Assembly: GCA_035967665.1 (NCBI GenBank)
Contig: JAYWLB010000044.1
Coordinates: forward strand, 141,061 to 205,060
Length of the DNA: 64,000 nucleotides
Reading direction: 5' to 3'
DNA from: Arctic95D-9 sp035967665
GTDB taxonomy: Bacteria; Verrucomicrobiota; Verrucomicrobiia; Verrucomicrobiales; DEV007
Shown here: piece by piece, positions 17,714 through 25,803 of the stretch
Position numbering within the stretch: position 1 is the first letter of the stretch
How the letters are laid out: every line of letters begins with the position of its first letter
Program-made: the position numbers and the translations under genes
The notes under the pieces: generated by a model
What the model was told of the DNA's origin: nothing
Databases searched by the model: none
Seen by the model: only the letters and a program-made list of their open reading frames with translations

Positions 17714-17786
17714 TGGACAGACTGGGATTCGAACCCAGGACCAATTGGTTAAAAGCCAACTGCTCTACCAACTGAGCTACCTGTCC
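17714..17786 (-). tRNA. tRNA-Lys (anticodon UUU)
   Basis: The minus strand folds as a 73-base cloverleaf. The acceptor stem GGACAGG pairs with TCTGTCC (one G-T pair), with discriminator A. The D arm contains GCTCAGTTGGTAGAGC. The anticodon stem GTTGG/CCAAT carries loop CTTTTAA (anticodon TTT, lysine). The T arm is CTGGG TTCGAAT CCCAG. The 3' CCA is not encoded. Confidence 0.96.
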
Positions 17787-17831
17787 ATTGGTAAAACCCC
17801 AATCAGGTGGGATTGGGGAGCGCGAATGTAT

Positions 17832-18542
17832 TCACGATTTAGGGTCATGCAAGTGAAAAACATCTATTATTTTACCTAAATCATTTCGGCCCTTCTCCAC
17901 GCGGAAATGAGCGAACCCCGCAGCCCTTGCTCCTTCCCCGTCGCAGACCGGATCATCGCCGACATGGAGGATCTGACCGGGAGCGAGTTGAAGCCATTTC
18001 GCAGCGGCATCGAAGACCGCCGGATTCGGTTTGGAGGCGCCGAGCTCGCAGGAAAGAAGACAGGTTTCGAAAAAGCTGAGGAGACCGAGGTCGTCGAGGA
18101 TTCTTCTGAGCCGTCCGTCAAAGTTCGAAAGAACGATGCACCGGTAGCGGGCGCTCAACTTTTCAAGTGTCGGGATTGCCGCGGGATCGGCCAGCCACGT
18201 TCCCGGTGATTCGAAGTGGAGATAGAGTGCTTCGAAGAAAGTATCGAAGCGTTCTTCGCCGGGCAAATTCGATCCGGCTTCTTCGAATACTTCGCGAACG
18301 ATTCGGCGCCACCAGGATTTTTCGTCGGGGTCGGTCACGCGGCTTTGGGGAGAAAAGGGGAGCGGGGTGCGTTTCCAGACTGAACCGAACGCTTTTCCAA
18401 GATTGTCGGGATTTGACTCTATGCCATGCTCGGCGGCGATGCGCGCGTAGGAGACCCCGACCGGTTCGGCGAGATGGATGAGCGTTCCTGCGGCATCAAA
18501 GGTGATCGCGAGGATGGGGGAGTGAGAGATAGATTGCGGCAT
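17832..18542 (-). CDS. HAD-superfamily hydrolase (REG-2/HDHD3-like)
   Basis: 236 residues. HAD motif I is ITFDAAGTLI, so the nucleophile Asp is present but the usual second Asp is Ala, as in a known subset of HDHD3/REG-2-like proteins. Motif II is CIVLSNFDGRL (Ser), motif III is the Lys in GASKPNPAVF and motif IV is HVGDDPVCDGEGA. The helical cap lies between motifs I and II (about residues 15-110). It probably acts on a small phosphorylated metabolite; the missing second Asp may lower or alter activity. The gene is downstream of the nusA promoter region on the opposite strand. Confidence 0.8.
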   Translation of the reverse strand: MPQSISHSPILAITFDAAGTLIHLAEPVGVSYARIAAEHGIESNPDNLGKAFGSVWKRTPLPFSPQSRVTDPDEKSWWRRIVREVFEEAGSNLPGEERFDTFFEALYLHFESPGTWLADPAAIPTLEKLSARYRCIVLSNFDGRLRRILDDLGLLSFFETCLLSCELGASKPNPAVFDAAAKWLQLAPGQILHVGDDPVCDGEGARAAGFAHFRVEKGRNDLGKIIDVFHLHDPKS

Positions 18543-18599
18543 GAGAATGAGCGATAAAGGAGGTCGATCAGGGCTACGCGTATTTGGGCCATTTACACC

Positions 18600-18628
18600 T
18601 TGCCTTCATGATATGAAGCGGATATGTT
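18600..18628 (+). promoter_or_regulatory. Candidate promoter for the nusA operon
   Basis: TTGCCT at 18600-18605 and TATGTT at 18623-18628, with a 17-base spacer, lie about 100 bases upstream of nusA. Each box matches four of six consensus bases, so the support is modest. Confidence 0.3.
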
Positions 18629-18676
18629 GAATTTCCGACAATCGTGAGAAGGAATTTTGTGTTCCGGATTGTTCAA

Positions 18677-18700
18677 AGTGGGCATGGCCCGCTTTTTTTT
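18677..18700 (+). terminator. Terminator-like hairpin in the nusA leader (candidate attenuator)
   Basis: A seven-base-pair stem (AGTGGGC with GCCCGCT, including one G-T pair), a three-base loop and a run of eight T end 30 bases before the nusA start. No plus-strand gene lies immediately upstream: the tRNA and HAD genes are on the minus strand. The hairpin therefore sits in the nusA leader itself and could act as an attenuator. NusA protein is known to affect intrinsic termination, so autoregulation is a possible role. Confidence 0.6.
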
Positions 18701-18730
18701 GTCTCATAGACCGAGGACCAGCTGAAGAAA

Positions 18731-20068
18731 ATGACAAACGAACTGTTAGCACTTTTCGAATATTACGAGAAAGAAAAAGGTATTAAGCGCCATACAATGG
18801 TTGAAGCGCTTGAGACTGCCTTGCTTTCTGCATCTCGAAAAAGCATTGGCCCGGCCAGGGAGATGCGGATTCATATTGATCCGGAAAAGGGTGACATTCG
18901 TGCTCTTGCCACATTGGTTGTTAAAGACCGCGTTGCGGATCCTTACGACGAGATTGATATTTTTACGGCTCGCCGCCTCAAGCCCGGTATCGATGTCGAC
19001 GAGGAGTTGGAAGTGGATATCACTCCTGCCAATTTCGGTCGTATTGCTGCTCAGACAGCAAAGCAGACCATGATGCAGCGTCTCCGTCAGGCGGAGAAGG
19101 AAATGATCTATGACGAGTTCAAGGATCGTGCCGGTGACATCGTGAGTGGAACCGTTCGCCGTTTCGAGCGCGGTGATGTGTTTGTCGACCTTGGAAAATT
19201 TGAAGGTGTCATGCACCAGCGTGAGCGTGTTTCCACCGAGGAATACAATGTTGGTGATCGTGTCAGGGCTTATGTCGTTGCTGTCGAAAACGGCGCTCGC
19301 GGTCCTGAAATCGTTCTCTCACGCAGTCATCCCAATTTTGTTCGCCGTCTTTTTGAATCAGAGGTTAGCGAAATCGCTGATCGCACTGTTGAGATTCGTT
19401 CACTGGCCCGTGAAGCGGGGTATCGCACCAAGATCGCGGTCTACAGTGCTGACGAAAAAGTGGATCCTGTCGGTGCCTGTGTCGGCCTTCGCGGCGCACG
19501 GGTGAAAAACATTGTTCGTGAATTGAACAATGAGAAAGTTGATATCATTCGCTGGAGTGACGACATTAAAGCATTTGTTCAGGAGGCCCTCAAGCCTGCT
19601 GAAATCAAATCAATCTCGATCGACGAAGAAAATCAGTCTCTTACCGTCCGGGTTGATGAAGAGGAGCTTTCCAAAGCAATCGGTCGTCGTGGCCAGAATG
19701 CACGCCTCACTGCACGCCTCGTTGGTTGGGACGTGCAGGTGAAGAAAGATGAGTCTGCTCACGAAGCTTTTGAAGCTCAGGTGGCCGGTGCTGCTACTGC
19801 GATTGCAGAAGGTGCCGGAATCGGGGCCGAAGTGGCCGAAGGGCTCGTTCGTGGTGGTCTTAACAGCATCGAGATGATCGCCAGCGGTGTCGACGAAGTC
19901 GATATTGCCGATGTTCTCGAGATCGATGTGGAAGACGCGAGAGCGATTTTGAAAAAGGTTACCGATGCTGCCGGGGATGACGCTGAAGAGGCGACTCCTG
20001 TGGCTGAGGCTGCGCCTGCGACCGAATCTGTTTCCGAAGAAGCAGCTCCGGAAACCGAAGAGGCGTAA
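18731..20068 (+). CDS. nusA: Transcription termination/antitermination factor NusA
   Basis: 445 residues. NusA binds RNA polymerase and affects pausing, termination and antitermination. Domains in order: the N-terminal polymerase-binding domain (residues 1 to about 125), an S1 domain (about 136-200, GDIVSGTVRRFERGDVFVDL), and two KH domains (about 210-345, including VGLRGARVKNIVRELNNEKV and AIGRRGQNARLTARLVGW). A helix-hairpin-helix-like segment (about 365-410) and an acidic Ala/Glu tail follow. rimP, which precedes nusA in many bacteria, is absent. infB follows after 95-130 bases. Confidence 0.96.
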   Translation: MTNELLALFEYYEKEKGIKRHTMVEALETALLSASRKSIGPAREMRIHIDPEKGDIRALATLVVKDRVADPYDEIDIFTARRLKPGIDVDEELEVDITPANFGRIAAQTAKQTMMQRLRQAEKEMIYDEFKDRAGDIVSGTVRRFERGDVFVDLGKFEGVMHQRERVSTEEYNVGDRVRAYVVAVENGARGPEIVLSRSHPNFVRRLFESEVSEIADRTVEIRSLAREAGYRTKIAVYSADEKVDPVGACVGLRGARVKNIVRELNNEKVDIIRWSDDIKAFVQEALKPAEIKSISIDEENQSLTVRVDEEELSKAIGRRGQNARLTARLVGWDVQVKKDESAHEAFEAQVAGAATAIAEGAGIGAEVAEGLVRGGLNSIEMIASGVDEVDIADVLEIDVEDARAILKKVTDAAGDDAEEATPVAEAAPATESVSEEAAPETEEA

Positions 20069-20196
20069 GATACTTTCGCCGAACGAAGCGGTGCGCCGCT
20101 CGTTTCTCAATTTGACAAAGCTTTTAATAATTACAGAATACAAACTCCATCAGAACTTGTCTGATGCGTAAGGGAACTGCCGCCCACCTTCAAAAT

Positions 20197-22386
20197 ATGC
20201 CTCGAAAGAACAGCAACGAATCCGGGAAACCTGACTCCGAAGAGTCAGCGCCGAAATCCTTGGATACAAAGAAAGCGGAAGCTCTCAATCTCTTCGAGCA
20301 AGATGAGAAGAAGAGCGGCCGCAAAGCTAAGACCTCAGTTCCTGCAAAGGATCAGGGATCTGTGTTCGGTCATCTTGGCAAAGAGGATCCTTCCAAGAAG
20401 ATTGCTGAAATCAAATCTTCCCGGAAGTCGGCCCCTGCCGAGCCCGCGAAGACGGTCAAAAAGGCGAAGCCGGCTCCTAAGAAGGCTCTCGATATTGGAG
20501 GTTTTGACGTTGAGGACAAGCCCAAGAGCGCTGAGAAAGAGGCTGTGGTCGAAGAGGTTGAAGAAGTCGAAGAAGGCAATTCGATCGAGGAAGTTGACGG
20601 CAAGAAGATCATTCACATCAAGCCGCCGATCATTGTTAAGGAATTGGCTCAGTTGATGGAATTGAAGCCTTTCAAAATCATCCAGGATCTCATGGAGATG
20701 GATGTTTTTGCGAACCTGACTCAATCGATTGAGCCGGAAGTTGCTTCGAAAATTTGCGAAAAACACGGATTTATCTTCGAGAAAGAGAAACGTGAAAAAG
20801 GCGGCGGTGTCCACAAAGTGGAAGAGGTTATCGAAGAGCCGGAAGCTGAGATCATCGAAGAGGTCGAAGATGATAAACTCAAGATTCGTCCTCCGGTTGT
20901 CACCTTCATGGGGCATGTCGATCACGGCAAGACCTCTCTTCTTGATGCTTTTCGCGGATCCCGTGTTGTTCACGGTGAGGCAGGCGGAATCACTCAGCAC
21001 ATTGGTGCTTATCAGGTGACTCGAAACGACCAGACAGTTACTTTTATCGATACTCCCGGTCACGCCGCTTTTTCTGAGATGCGTGCGAGGGGTGCTGATG
21101 TCACTGATATCGTTGTCCTCGTCGTAGCAGCGGATGATGGTCTTATGCCAACCACGCTTGAGGCGATCGATCACAGTCGTGCCGCGGGCGTAACCATGAT
21201 CGTTGCTATCAACAAGGTGGATCTTCCCCATGCCGATCTTAACAAGGTTAAGGGGCAGCTTCAGGAGCACGATCTTTCCCCTGAGGACTGGGGCGGCAGC
21301 ACGATTTGTGTGGAAGTCTCAGCGAAAGAGGGAACCGGTCTCGACGATCTTTTCGAGATGATTCATCTTCAGTCCGAAATTCTTGAGCTGAAATCAAATC
21401 CGGAAGGCGCTGCTCGCGCAACCGTGATCGAAGCCCGGACCGAGCCCGGAAAAGGGCCGACTGCAACGGTTGTCGTTCAGGCGGGAACTCTTAACGTGGG
21501 TGATCCTTTCATCTGCGGAAGTCAGTCGGGTAAAGTTAAAGCGCTCATCAATGATGAGGGCAACCGGGTCAAGGAAGCCGGACCGGCGACACCGATAGAG
21601 GTGGTTGGGTATTCCGGAGTGCCTCAGGTCGGGGACGAACTCGTCGTTATGGATTCCGAGCGCAATGCGAAAAAGCTCAGTGGTGAGCGGATCGACCAGA
21701 AGCGCAAAGACAAGCTCGCTCCTCAGCAGAAGTCCGCTTTGGAAACACTTTTTGATAACATCGAGCAGGGTAAGAAGAACCAGCTCAAGTTGATCATTAA
21801 AGCGGATGCTCAAGGTTCACTTCAGGCGATTGAGAAATCGCTCATGGAGATTGAGTCCGAGAAAATTTCAGTCGATATCCTGCGTCAGGGTGCCGGTCCA
21901 ATCACAGAGGCCGATGTGCTTCTTGCCAGTGCTTCGGATGCAGTTCTGATTGGATTCAACACCAAGGTCGAGGCCAAAGCCCAACCGATTGTGAAACGCG
22001 AAGGCGTGCAGGTGAAGCTTTTCTCGATCATCTACGAACTTATCGATCAGGTGAAAGAGTCCATGCTCGGTCTGCTTGATCCTGAGACCCGTGAGAACGT
22101 CATCGGTCACGCCAAGGTCACCGAGATCTTCAAGCTCTCTTCAGGTAAAGTGGGTGGTTGTATCGTCACAAACGGACGCATCGCGAGAACGGCCCGTGCC
22201 CGTGTTCTCCGGGATAAGGTTCCGATTTATGACGGCGGATTCTCGACGCTTCGCCGTTTCAAAGACGACGTCAAGGAAGTGAAAAACGGCCTCGAGTGTG
22301 GTATCAAACTTGGTAAGTTTAACGACTACCAGAAGGATGATATCATCGAGTGTTACGAGCTTGAGAAGCTGGAGATGAAACTCTAG
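20197..22386 (+). CDS. infB: Translation initiation factor IF-2
   Basis: 729 residues from the ATG at 20197 (MPRKNSNES); an ATG at 20164 would add 11 residues. Neither has a clear Shine-Dalgarno. The first 150 or so residues are Lys/Glu/Ala-rich and unstructured. IF2_N (HIKPPIIVKELAQLMELK) follows, then the GTPase domain with G1 GHVDHGKTS, G3 DTPGHAAF, G4 NKVD and G5 SAKEGTG. Next come the domain-2 barrel, IF-2 domain 3 and a second barrel ending at the stop. IF-2 brings fMet-tRNA to the 30S subunit and helps 50S joining. The gene is shorter than E. coli InfB because of its N-terminal part. Confidence 0.95.
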   Translation: MPRKNSNESGKPDSEESAPKSLDTKKAEALNLFEQDEKKSGRKAKTSVPAKDQGSVFGHLGKEDPSKKIAEIKSSRKSAPAEPAKTVKKAKPAPKKALDIGGFDVEDKPKSAEKEAVVEEVEEVEEGNSIEEVDGKKIIHIKPPIIVKELAQLMELKPFKIIQDLMEMDVFANLTQSIEPEVASKICEKHGFIFEKEKREKGGGVHKVEEVIEEPEAEIIEEVEDDKLKIRPPVVTFMGHVDHGKTSLLDAFRGSRVVHGEAGGITQHIGAYQVTRNDQTVTFIDTPGHAAFSEMRARGADVTDIVVLVVAADDGLMPTTLEAIDHSRAAGVTMIVAINKVDLPHADLNKVKGQLQEHDLSPEDWGGSTICVEVSAKEGTGLDDLFEMIHLQSEILELKSNPEGAARATVIEARTEPGKGPTATVVVQAGTLNVGDPFICGSQSGKVKALINDEGNRVKEAGPATPIEVVGYSGVPQVGDELVVMDSERNAKKLSGERIDQKRKDKLAPQQKSALETLFDNIEQGKKNQLKLIIKADAQGSLQAIEKSLMEIESEKISVDILRQGAGPITEADVLLASASDAVLIGFNTKVEAKAQPIVKREGVQVKLFSIIYELIDQVKESMLGLLDPETRENVIGHAKVTEIFKLSSGKVGGCIVTNGRIARTARARVLRDKVPIYDGGFSTLRRFKDDVKEVKNGLECGIKLGKFNDYQKDDIIECYELEKLEMKL

Positions 22387-22464
22387 TTTCGTGCTTTCCG
22401 CTGAATTACCGATCATTTTAAAGGGCATTAGCTCTCATTTTAACACGAGGATTCCCAAAAGTTT

Positions 22465-22833
22465 ATGAGCCAGCGAATGACCCGGATCAACGAGTTGCTG
22501 AAACGCGAGATCAGCACTTGTATCGAGAAATTTTTTGAATTTCCCAATGTGCTTGTCACGGTACATGCCGTGGAGACGGCTGATGACCTCAGGGCGGCTG
22601 AGGTCTTTGTCGGTGTGATTGGGTCTCCTGCTCAATCGAGCGACGTTCTCAAGAAATTGAACAGCAAGCGTGGCTATATTCAGGGGATCGTCATGAAGCG
22701 CGTTACTCTGCGTTGCACACCGCTGCTTAAGTTTATCGCCGATGATTCGATCGAGCGTGGCGTTCGCATTCTGAATATCCTCGACGATATCGGAGAGATT
22801 GACCTCCCCGATGATCCGGAGGAAAAGGCCTAG
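22465..22833 (+). CDS. rbfA: Ribosome-binding factor A
   Basis: 122 residues. A KH-like fold protein that binds the 30S subunit during late 16S rRNA maturation. Typical features: the N-terminal RMTRINELLKREIS, then VTVHAVETADDLRAAEVFVGV and the C-terminal LKFIADDSIERGVRILNIL. It follows infB as in most bacteria. Its stop codon lies inside a perfect 14-base palindrome (22825-22838). Confidence 0.93.
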   Translation: MSQRMTRINELLKREISTCIEKFFEFPNVLVTVHAVETADDLRAAEVFVGVIGSPAQSSDVLKKLNSKRGYIQGIVMKRVTLRCTPLLKFIADDSIERGVRILNILDDIGEIDLPDDPEEKA

Positions 22834-22969
22834 GCCTTGAAGGGAACGAGGTCCCGTTCCGTTTCCCGCTTGGGAGTTCTGATAGTGGCAATCCCGCCGG
22901 CCAGGGCGGCCATTTACGTGAGGTGAGCGATTCAACCCTGTCAGGTCGGGTCCTTAACAGGGTTGAATG
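22825..22969. repeat. Cluster of inverted repeats after rbfA
   Basis: Three symmetric elements lie close together: a perfect palindrome AAGGCCTAGGCCTT over the rbfA stop (22825-22838); a hairpin GGAACG-loop-CGTTCC (22843-22860); and a 12-base-pair inverted repeat ATTCAACCCTGT / ACAGGGTTGAAT (22930-22941 and 22957-22968, 15-base loop). None has the T-run of a terminator. The second and third motifs recur at 42058-42346. Confidence 0.55.
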
Positions 22970-23053
22970 GGATCTCATTGCGTTCCACTGAGTCGGTTCC
23001 TTATCCCGGATCTTGTTGCGCTGTCATTGATACGTTTGCTACGCTCCCGTTTA

Positions 23054-23458
23054 ATGAGTTCTGAGGAGTCACAATCGATTCGCAGGAAACGCTTCCTCTG
23101 TTTGAGCGTTTTCCTGCTTTCTCCTTTCGCTTTCGGGGTGATCGACTTGATTTATTATGACAGTCAAAGTGCGGAAGACAGCTCTTATCTGATTTCCACG
23201 ATCATTGGCATTTTTGCGATCGTCGGTTGGGTGTCGTACGATGCGGCACTTCGCGATTATCCGCTGAGTAGCGGCTTGCGCTGGTGTGTTATTTTGCTCG
23301 CTGTGGTAGGTGTTCCTCTGTACCTCGTGAGAACGCGCGGTTGGAAGGGGGCTGCGATTATTGGGTTCGGTCTTCCTGCTCTCCTCATCAGTATGGCAAC
23401 ATACAGCCTGGGCTATTCTGTGGCGTGGTTGACCGGTTCGTGGAGAGGCTTGTGGTAG
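23054..23458 (+). CDS. Small membrane protein of unknown function
   Basis: 134 residues from ATG 23054 (the frame extends to 22967, but those residues lie in a repeat region). The charged N-terminus (MSSEESQSIRRKR) is followed by about four hydrophobic segments: residues 14-33, 46-62, 75-92 and 104-128. I do not recognise the family. It lies between rbfA and nrnA on the same strand and may be co-transcribed with them. Confidence 0.5.
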   Translation: MSSEESQSIRRKRFLCLSVFLLSPFAFGVIDLIYYDSQSAEDSSYLISTIIGIFAIVGWVSYDAALRDYPLSSGLRWCVILLAVVGVPLYLVRTRGWKGAAIIGFGLPALLISMATYSLGYSVAWLTGSWRGLW

Positions 23459-23505
23459 GCGCTTGCACATTGGGAGTAATGCCTGTTGGGTAGGGGCACT
23501 GCCTA

Positions 23506-24483
23506 ATGGAACTCTCCTTCGATCCCCTTATTAAACGCATCTCTAAAAGCCGCTCGATTCTTCTGGTGAGTCACAATCGGCCCGATGGCGATGCGATCGG
23601 ATCGCTTATCGGGCTTGGGCTTCTTCTCGAGGGAATTGGCAAAACGGTTCGAATGGTGAACGCTGATGTGGTTCCTGAAAGTCTTGCCTTTTTACCGGGA
23701 TCCGAACGTGTAGAGCAGCCTGGCGAGGTTTCGGTGTTTGAGCACGACCTCATGATATCACTTGATTCCGCAGGTCCCGATCGAATTTCCGGGGAGGTCT
23801 GGGACCTCCGCAACGGTATCGATTTGATCAATATCGATCATCATATTTCCAATACGGTATACGGTGATATCAACTACATCGACAGTGCCTCTCCCGCTGC
23901 CGGTCAGATTGTCGCTCAGTTGGCTAATGAGGCGGGCTGGATGCTGACGCCTGACATTGCCGGCAATCTCTATGCGGCTATTTCCACCGATACAGGGAGC
24001 TTTCGTTACCCTTCAACCAGTGCGGAGACCTACCGGATTGTTGCAGCGCTGGTTCAGGCGGGTGTCGATGTCGGTGAGATCAATCGGCAACTTTACGACA
24101 GCTTCCCGATTCGTCGTGTCGAGGTGATGCGGGAAATGCTCAACGGTTTGCGCATCGAAGCAGGCGGGCGTTGTGCGAGTGTGAGTCTACCTCTTCGTAC
24201 CACGAGTGAACTCGGGTTGAAGACGGGGGACACTGAAGGAGTTATTGATATCATCCGGGCAATCGATTCGGTGATCATTGCGGTATTTTTTGAGGAACTT
24301 CCCGGGGGGATGATTCGAGTCAGTTCCCGCTCAAAAGACGAAAAATACGGGGTGGGAGATATCTGCAACGTCTTTGGAGGTGGCGGACACACTCTCGCGG
24401 CCGGAGCCCGACTGCCGGGGCCGCTGGAGTCAGCGGAAGACCGCTTTTTAGCTGAAGTTATTCAGCGACTTACGGCGAATTGA
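23506..24483 (+). CDS. nrnA: DHH-family nanoRNase / pAp phosphatase (NrnA-like)
   Basis: 325 residues. DHH/DHHA1 phosphoesterase that in related proteins degrades 2-5-base RNA and dephosphorylates pAp. Motifs: SHNRPDGDAIGSLIGLG (motif I, about residues 23-39), SLDSAGPDRI (motif II), NIDHHISNTVYGDINYID (motif III with DHH at 109-111), TGSFRYPST (motif IV), and C-terminal GGGGHTLAAGA of the DHHA1 domain. It is in the classical place after rbfA, where it often precedes truB; truB is not present here. The length matches NrnA, not RecJ. Confidence 0.88.
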   Translation: MELSFDPLIKRISKSRSILLVSHNRPDGDAIGSLIGLGLLLEGIGKTVRMVNADVVPESLAFLPGSERVEQPGEVSVFEHDLMISLDSAGPDRISGEVWDLRNGIDLINIDHHISNTVYGDINYIDSASPAAGQIVAQLANEAGWMLTPDIAGNLYAAISTDTGSFRYPSTSAETYRIVAALVQAGVDVGEINRQLYDSFPIRRVEVMREMLNGLRIEAGGRCASVSLPLRTTSELGLKTGDTEGVIDIIRAIDSVIIAVFFEELPGGMIRVSSRSKDEKYGVGDICNVFGGGGHTLAAGARLPGPLESAEDRFLAEVIQRLTAN

Positions 24484-24521
24484 CTTGAAATGAACTCTTC
24501 CACTTTGCTAGGCTTCTTTTA

Positions 24522-25031
24522 ATGCAGAGATTTCTCATAATATCAGTAATGTTTCTGATACTGTTGAGCGGTTCCTCACTATGCGACGCGGCTCAGTTTG
24601 ATGATGCCTACTTTGATAAGATTAAAGGCAGTTGGGTAGGTGACGGGGAGCTGGTGGATTCCGCTGGTGTGACTACTGCGATTCATGAAGAATGGACGGC
24701 TGAATCTGAAGGAGAGCGCTTTCTGGTTCAGGGAACACGGCTTTCGGGTGAAGAGACTCAGGAGTTCCGCTGGGTTTTCACCTTCAATGCTTCGACGGAA
24801 TTCTATGAATGTAGCTACTGGCATACAGGAATGGAAACAGAGATGAGATTTGAGGTGTCGCTGAACGGTAGTAAGGCGGAGTTGCGAACTCCCTTCGGAG
24901 ATTCAGGAGGCGAGTTACTGGTTTCAAATTCTGTTGAGGGCAATACCATCGACGGTTTTGTGGAGATTACCGGCGGCAACGGTGAGGTGTTTCCGTTGGC
25001 GAAAATCAAACATACGAAAAGAGAGGACTAG
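24522..25031 (+). CDS. Secreted hypothetical protein, DUF1579-like
   Basis: 169 residues with a signal peptide (MQRFLIISVMFLILLSG, cleavage likely near CDAAQ). The mature part begins with a KGSWVGDGELVDSAG motif and alternates short beta strands (EEWTAESEGERFLVQGT, FRWVFTFNASTEFYEC). This is the layout of small lipocalin-like beta barrels such as DUF1579. There is no metal or catalytic motif. It follows nrnA by 38 bases. Family assignment tentative, function unknown. Confidence 0.5.
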   Translation: MQRFLIISVMFLILLSGSSLCDAAQFDDAYFDKIKGSWVGDGELVDSAGVTTAIHEEWTAESEGERFLVQGTRLSGEETQEFRWVFTFNASTEFYECSYWHTGMETEMRFEVSLNGSKAELRTPFGDSGGELLVSNSVEGNTIDGFVEITGGNGEVFPLAKIKHTKRED

Positions 25032-25066
25032 TTTTGGCTTTCGAATTCAATTTCAGTCGCGCGCCA

Positions 25067-25096
25067 ATGACCTTTCCGGAACCCATTCAAGGTCAT
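25067..25096. repeat. Inverted repeat upstream of a membrane gene
   Basis: Perfect eight-base arms ATGACCTT and AAGGTCAT are separated by 14 bases, 69 bases before the gene at 25165. There is no T-run, so an operator-like site is as likely as a hairpin. Weak evidence. Confidence 0.25.
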
Positions 25097-25164
25097 GACG
25101 AGTCCCTGTCCGGGTGGGTTTTTCTGCATTTTCAACCGGGGCTGTTTTCTGGAGGAGCTGACTT

Positions 25165-25740
25165 ATGAGGTTCCCTTCATTGTTTTTGTGTTTCGGATTA
25201 CCTGTCGCAATTTTGGTATTGGGTTTCAGTCTCGCCGGTTTCTTCGGCTTTAGAACGATTCCCCAGTTGATGGATGAAATTGGACGGGGGAATGTTCAGG
25301 CTGGATTCGAATTGTCGATTCCGAAGCCGGGTCGTTATACGGTCTGGTCGGTGCTCGCGGAAGATGCCTCAGCGAGAGCTATCAAGGCAGAGCGGTTGGG
25401 ACTCCCTCCCGGCGCACGTGTCTATCTTTACAGCAAAGAGACTGGTCGCGAGATTCCATTGACGAAGTTGCTGCAGCAAAAAAAGGCGTATGGCGGGGAA
25501 GTGTCGGTTTCGCTGGGAACCTTCGATACGAATGCAGTTGATCAGGTCGTTGAATTTAAAGCGACAGGTCTTCGTCGTAAAACCCTTGTCAGTGTAACTC
25601 CCGAGAACACCGCCGAAGCGGTGCGGGTTTTCGTCATGTTGCTGGGCATTGTTCTCGTCTCAATCGCTTTCGCTATCTTTGTATTCATTGTCCTGATTCA
25701 TCGTCGCCAGCGTCTCGTCGCAGAGGCAAACCAGCCATAA
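25165..25740 (+). CDS. Membrane protein of unknown function
   Basis: 191 residues. There is a hydrophobic segment at about residues 7-27 and another at about 155-180, with an extracytoplasmic domain of about 120 residues between them. The middle holds GRYTVWSVLAEDASARAI, and the segment from about 100 to 145 is beta-rich. An A/G-rich run (GGAGG at 25151-25155) lies about 9 bases upstream of the ATG and fits a Shine-Dalgarno. No known family is recognised. It is followed by an NfeD-type protease gene 63 bases on, which may be its partner; this is inferred only from position. Confidence 0.55.
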   Translation: MRFPSLFLCFGLPVAILVLGFSLAGFFGFRTIPQLMDEIGRGNVQAGFELSIPKPGRYTVWSVLAEDASARAIKAERLGLPPGARVYLYSKETGREIPLTKLLQQKKAYGGEVSVSLGTFDTNAVDQVVEFKATGLRRKTLVSVTPENTAEAVRVFVMLLGIVLVSIAFAIFVFIVLIHRRQRLVAEANQP

Positions 25741-25803
25741 TGAATCGCTAAACCATTTCCGGTTTCCGGTGGACTGATTGGCGTTGTCTGAGTACGCTGA
25801 GGG

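Noticed and set aside
20335..21270. 311-residue minus-strand frame
   Set aside because: Antisense of the infB N-terminal and GTPase region, with a leucine- and phenylalanine-rich artefact composition.
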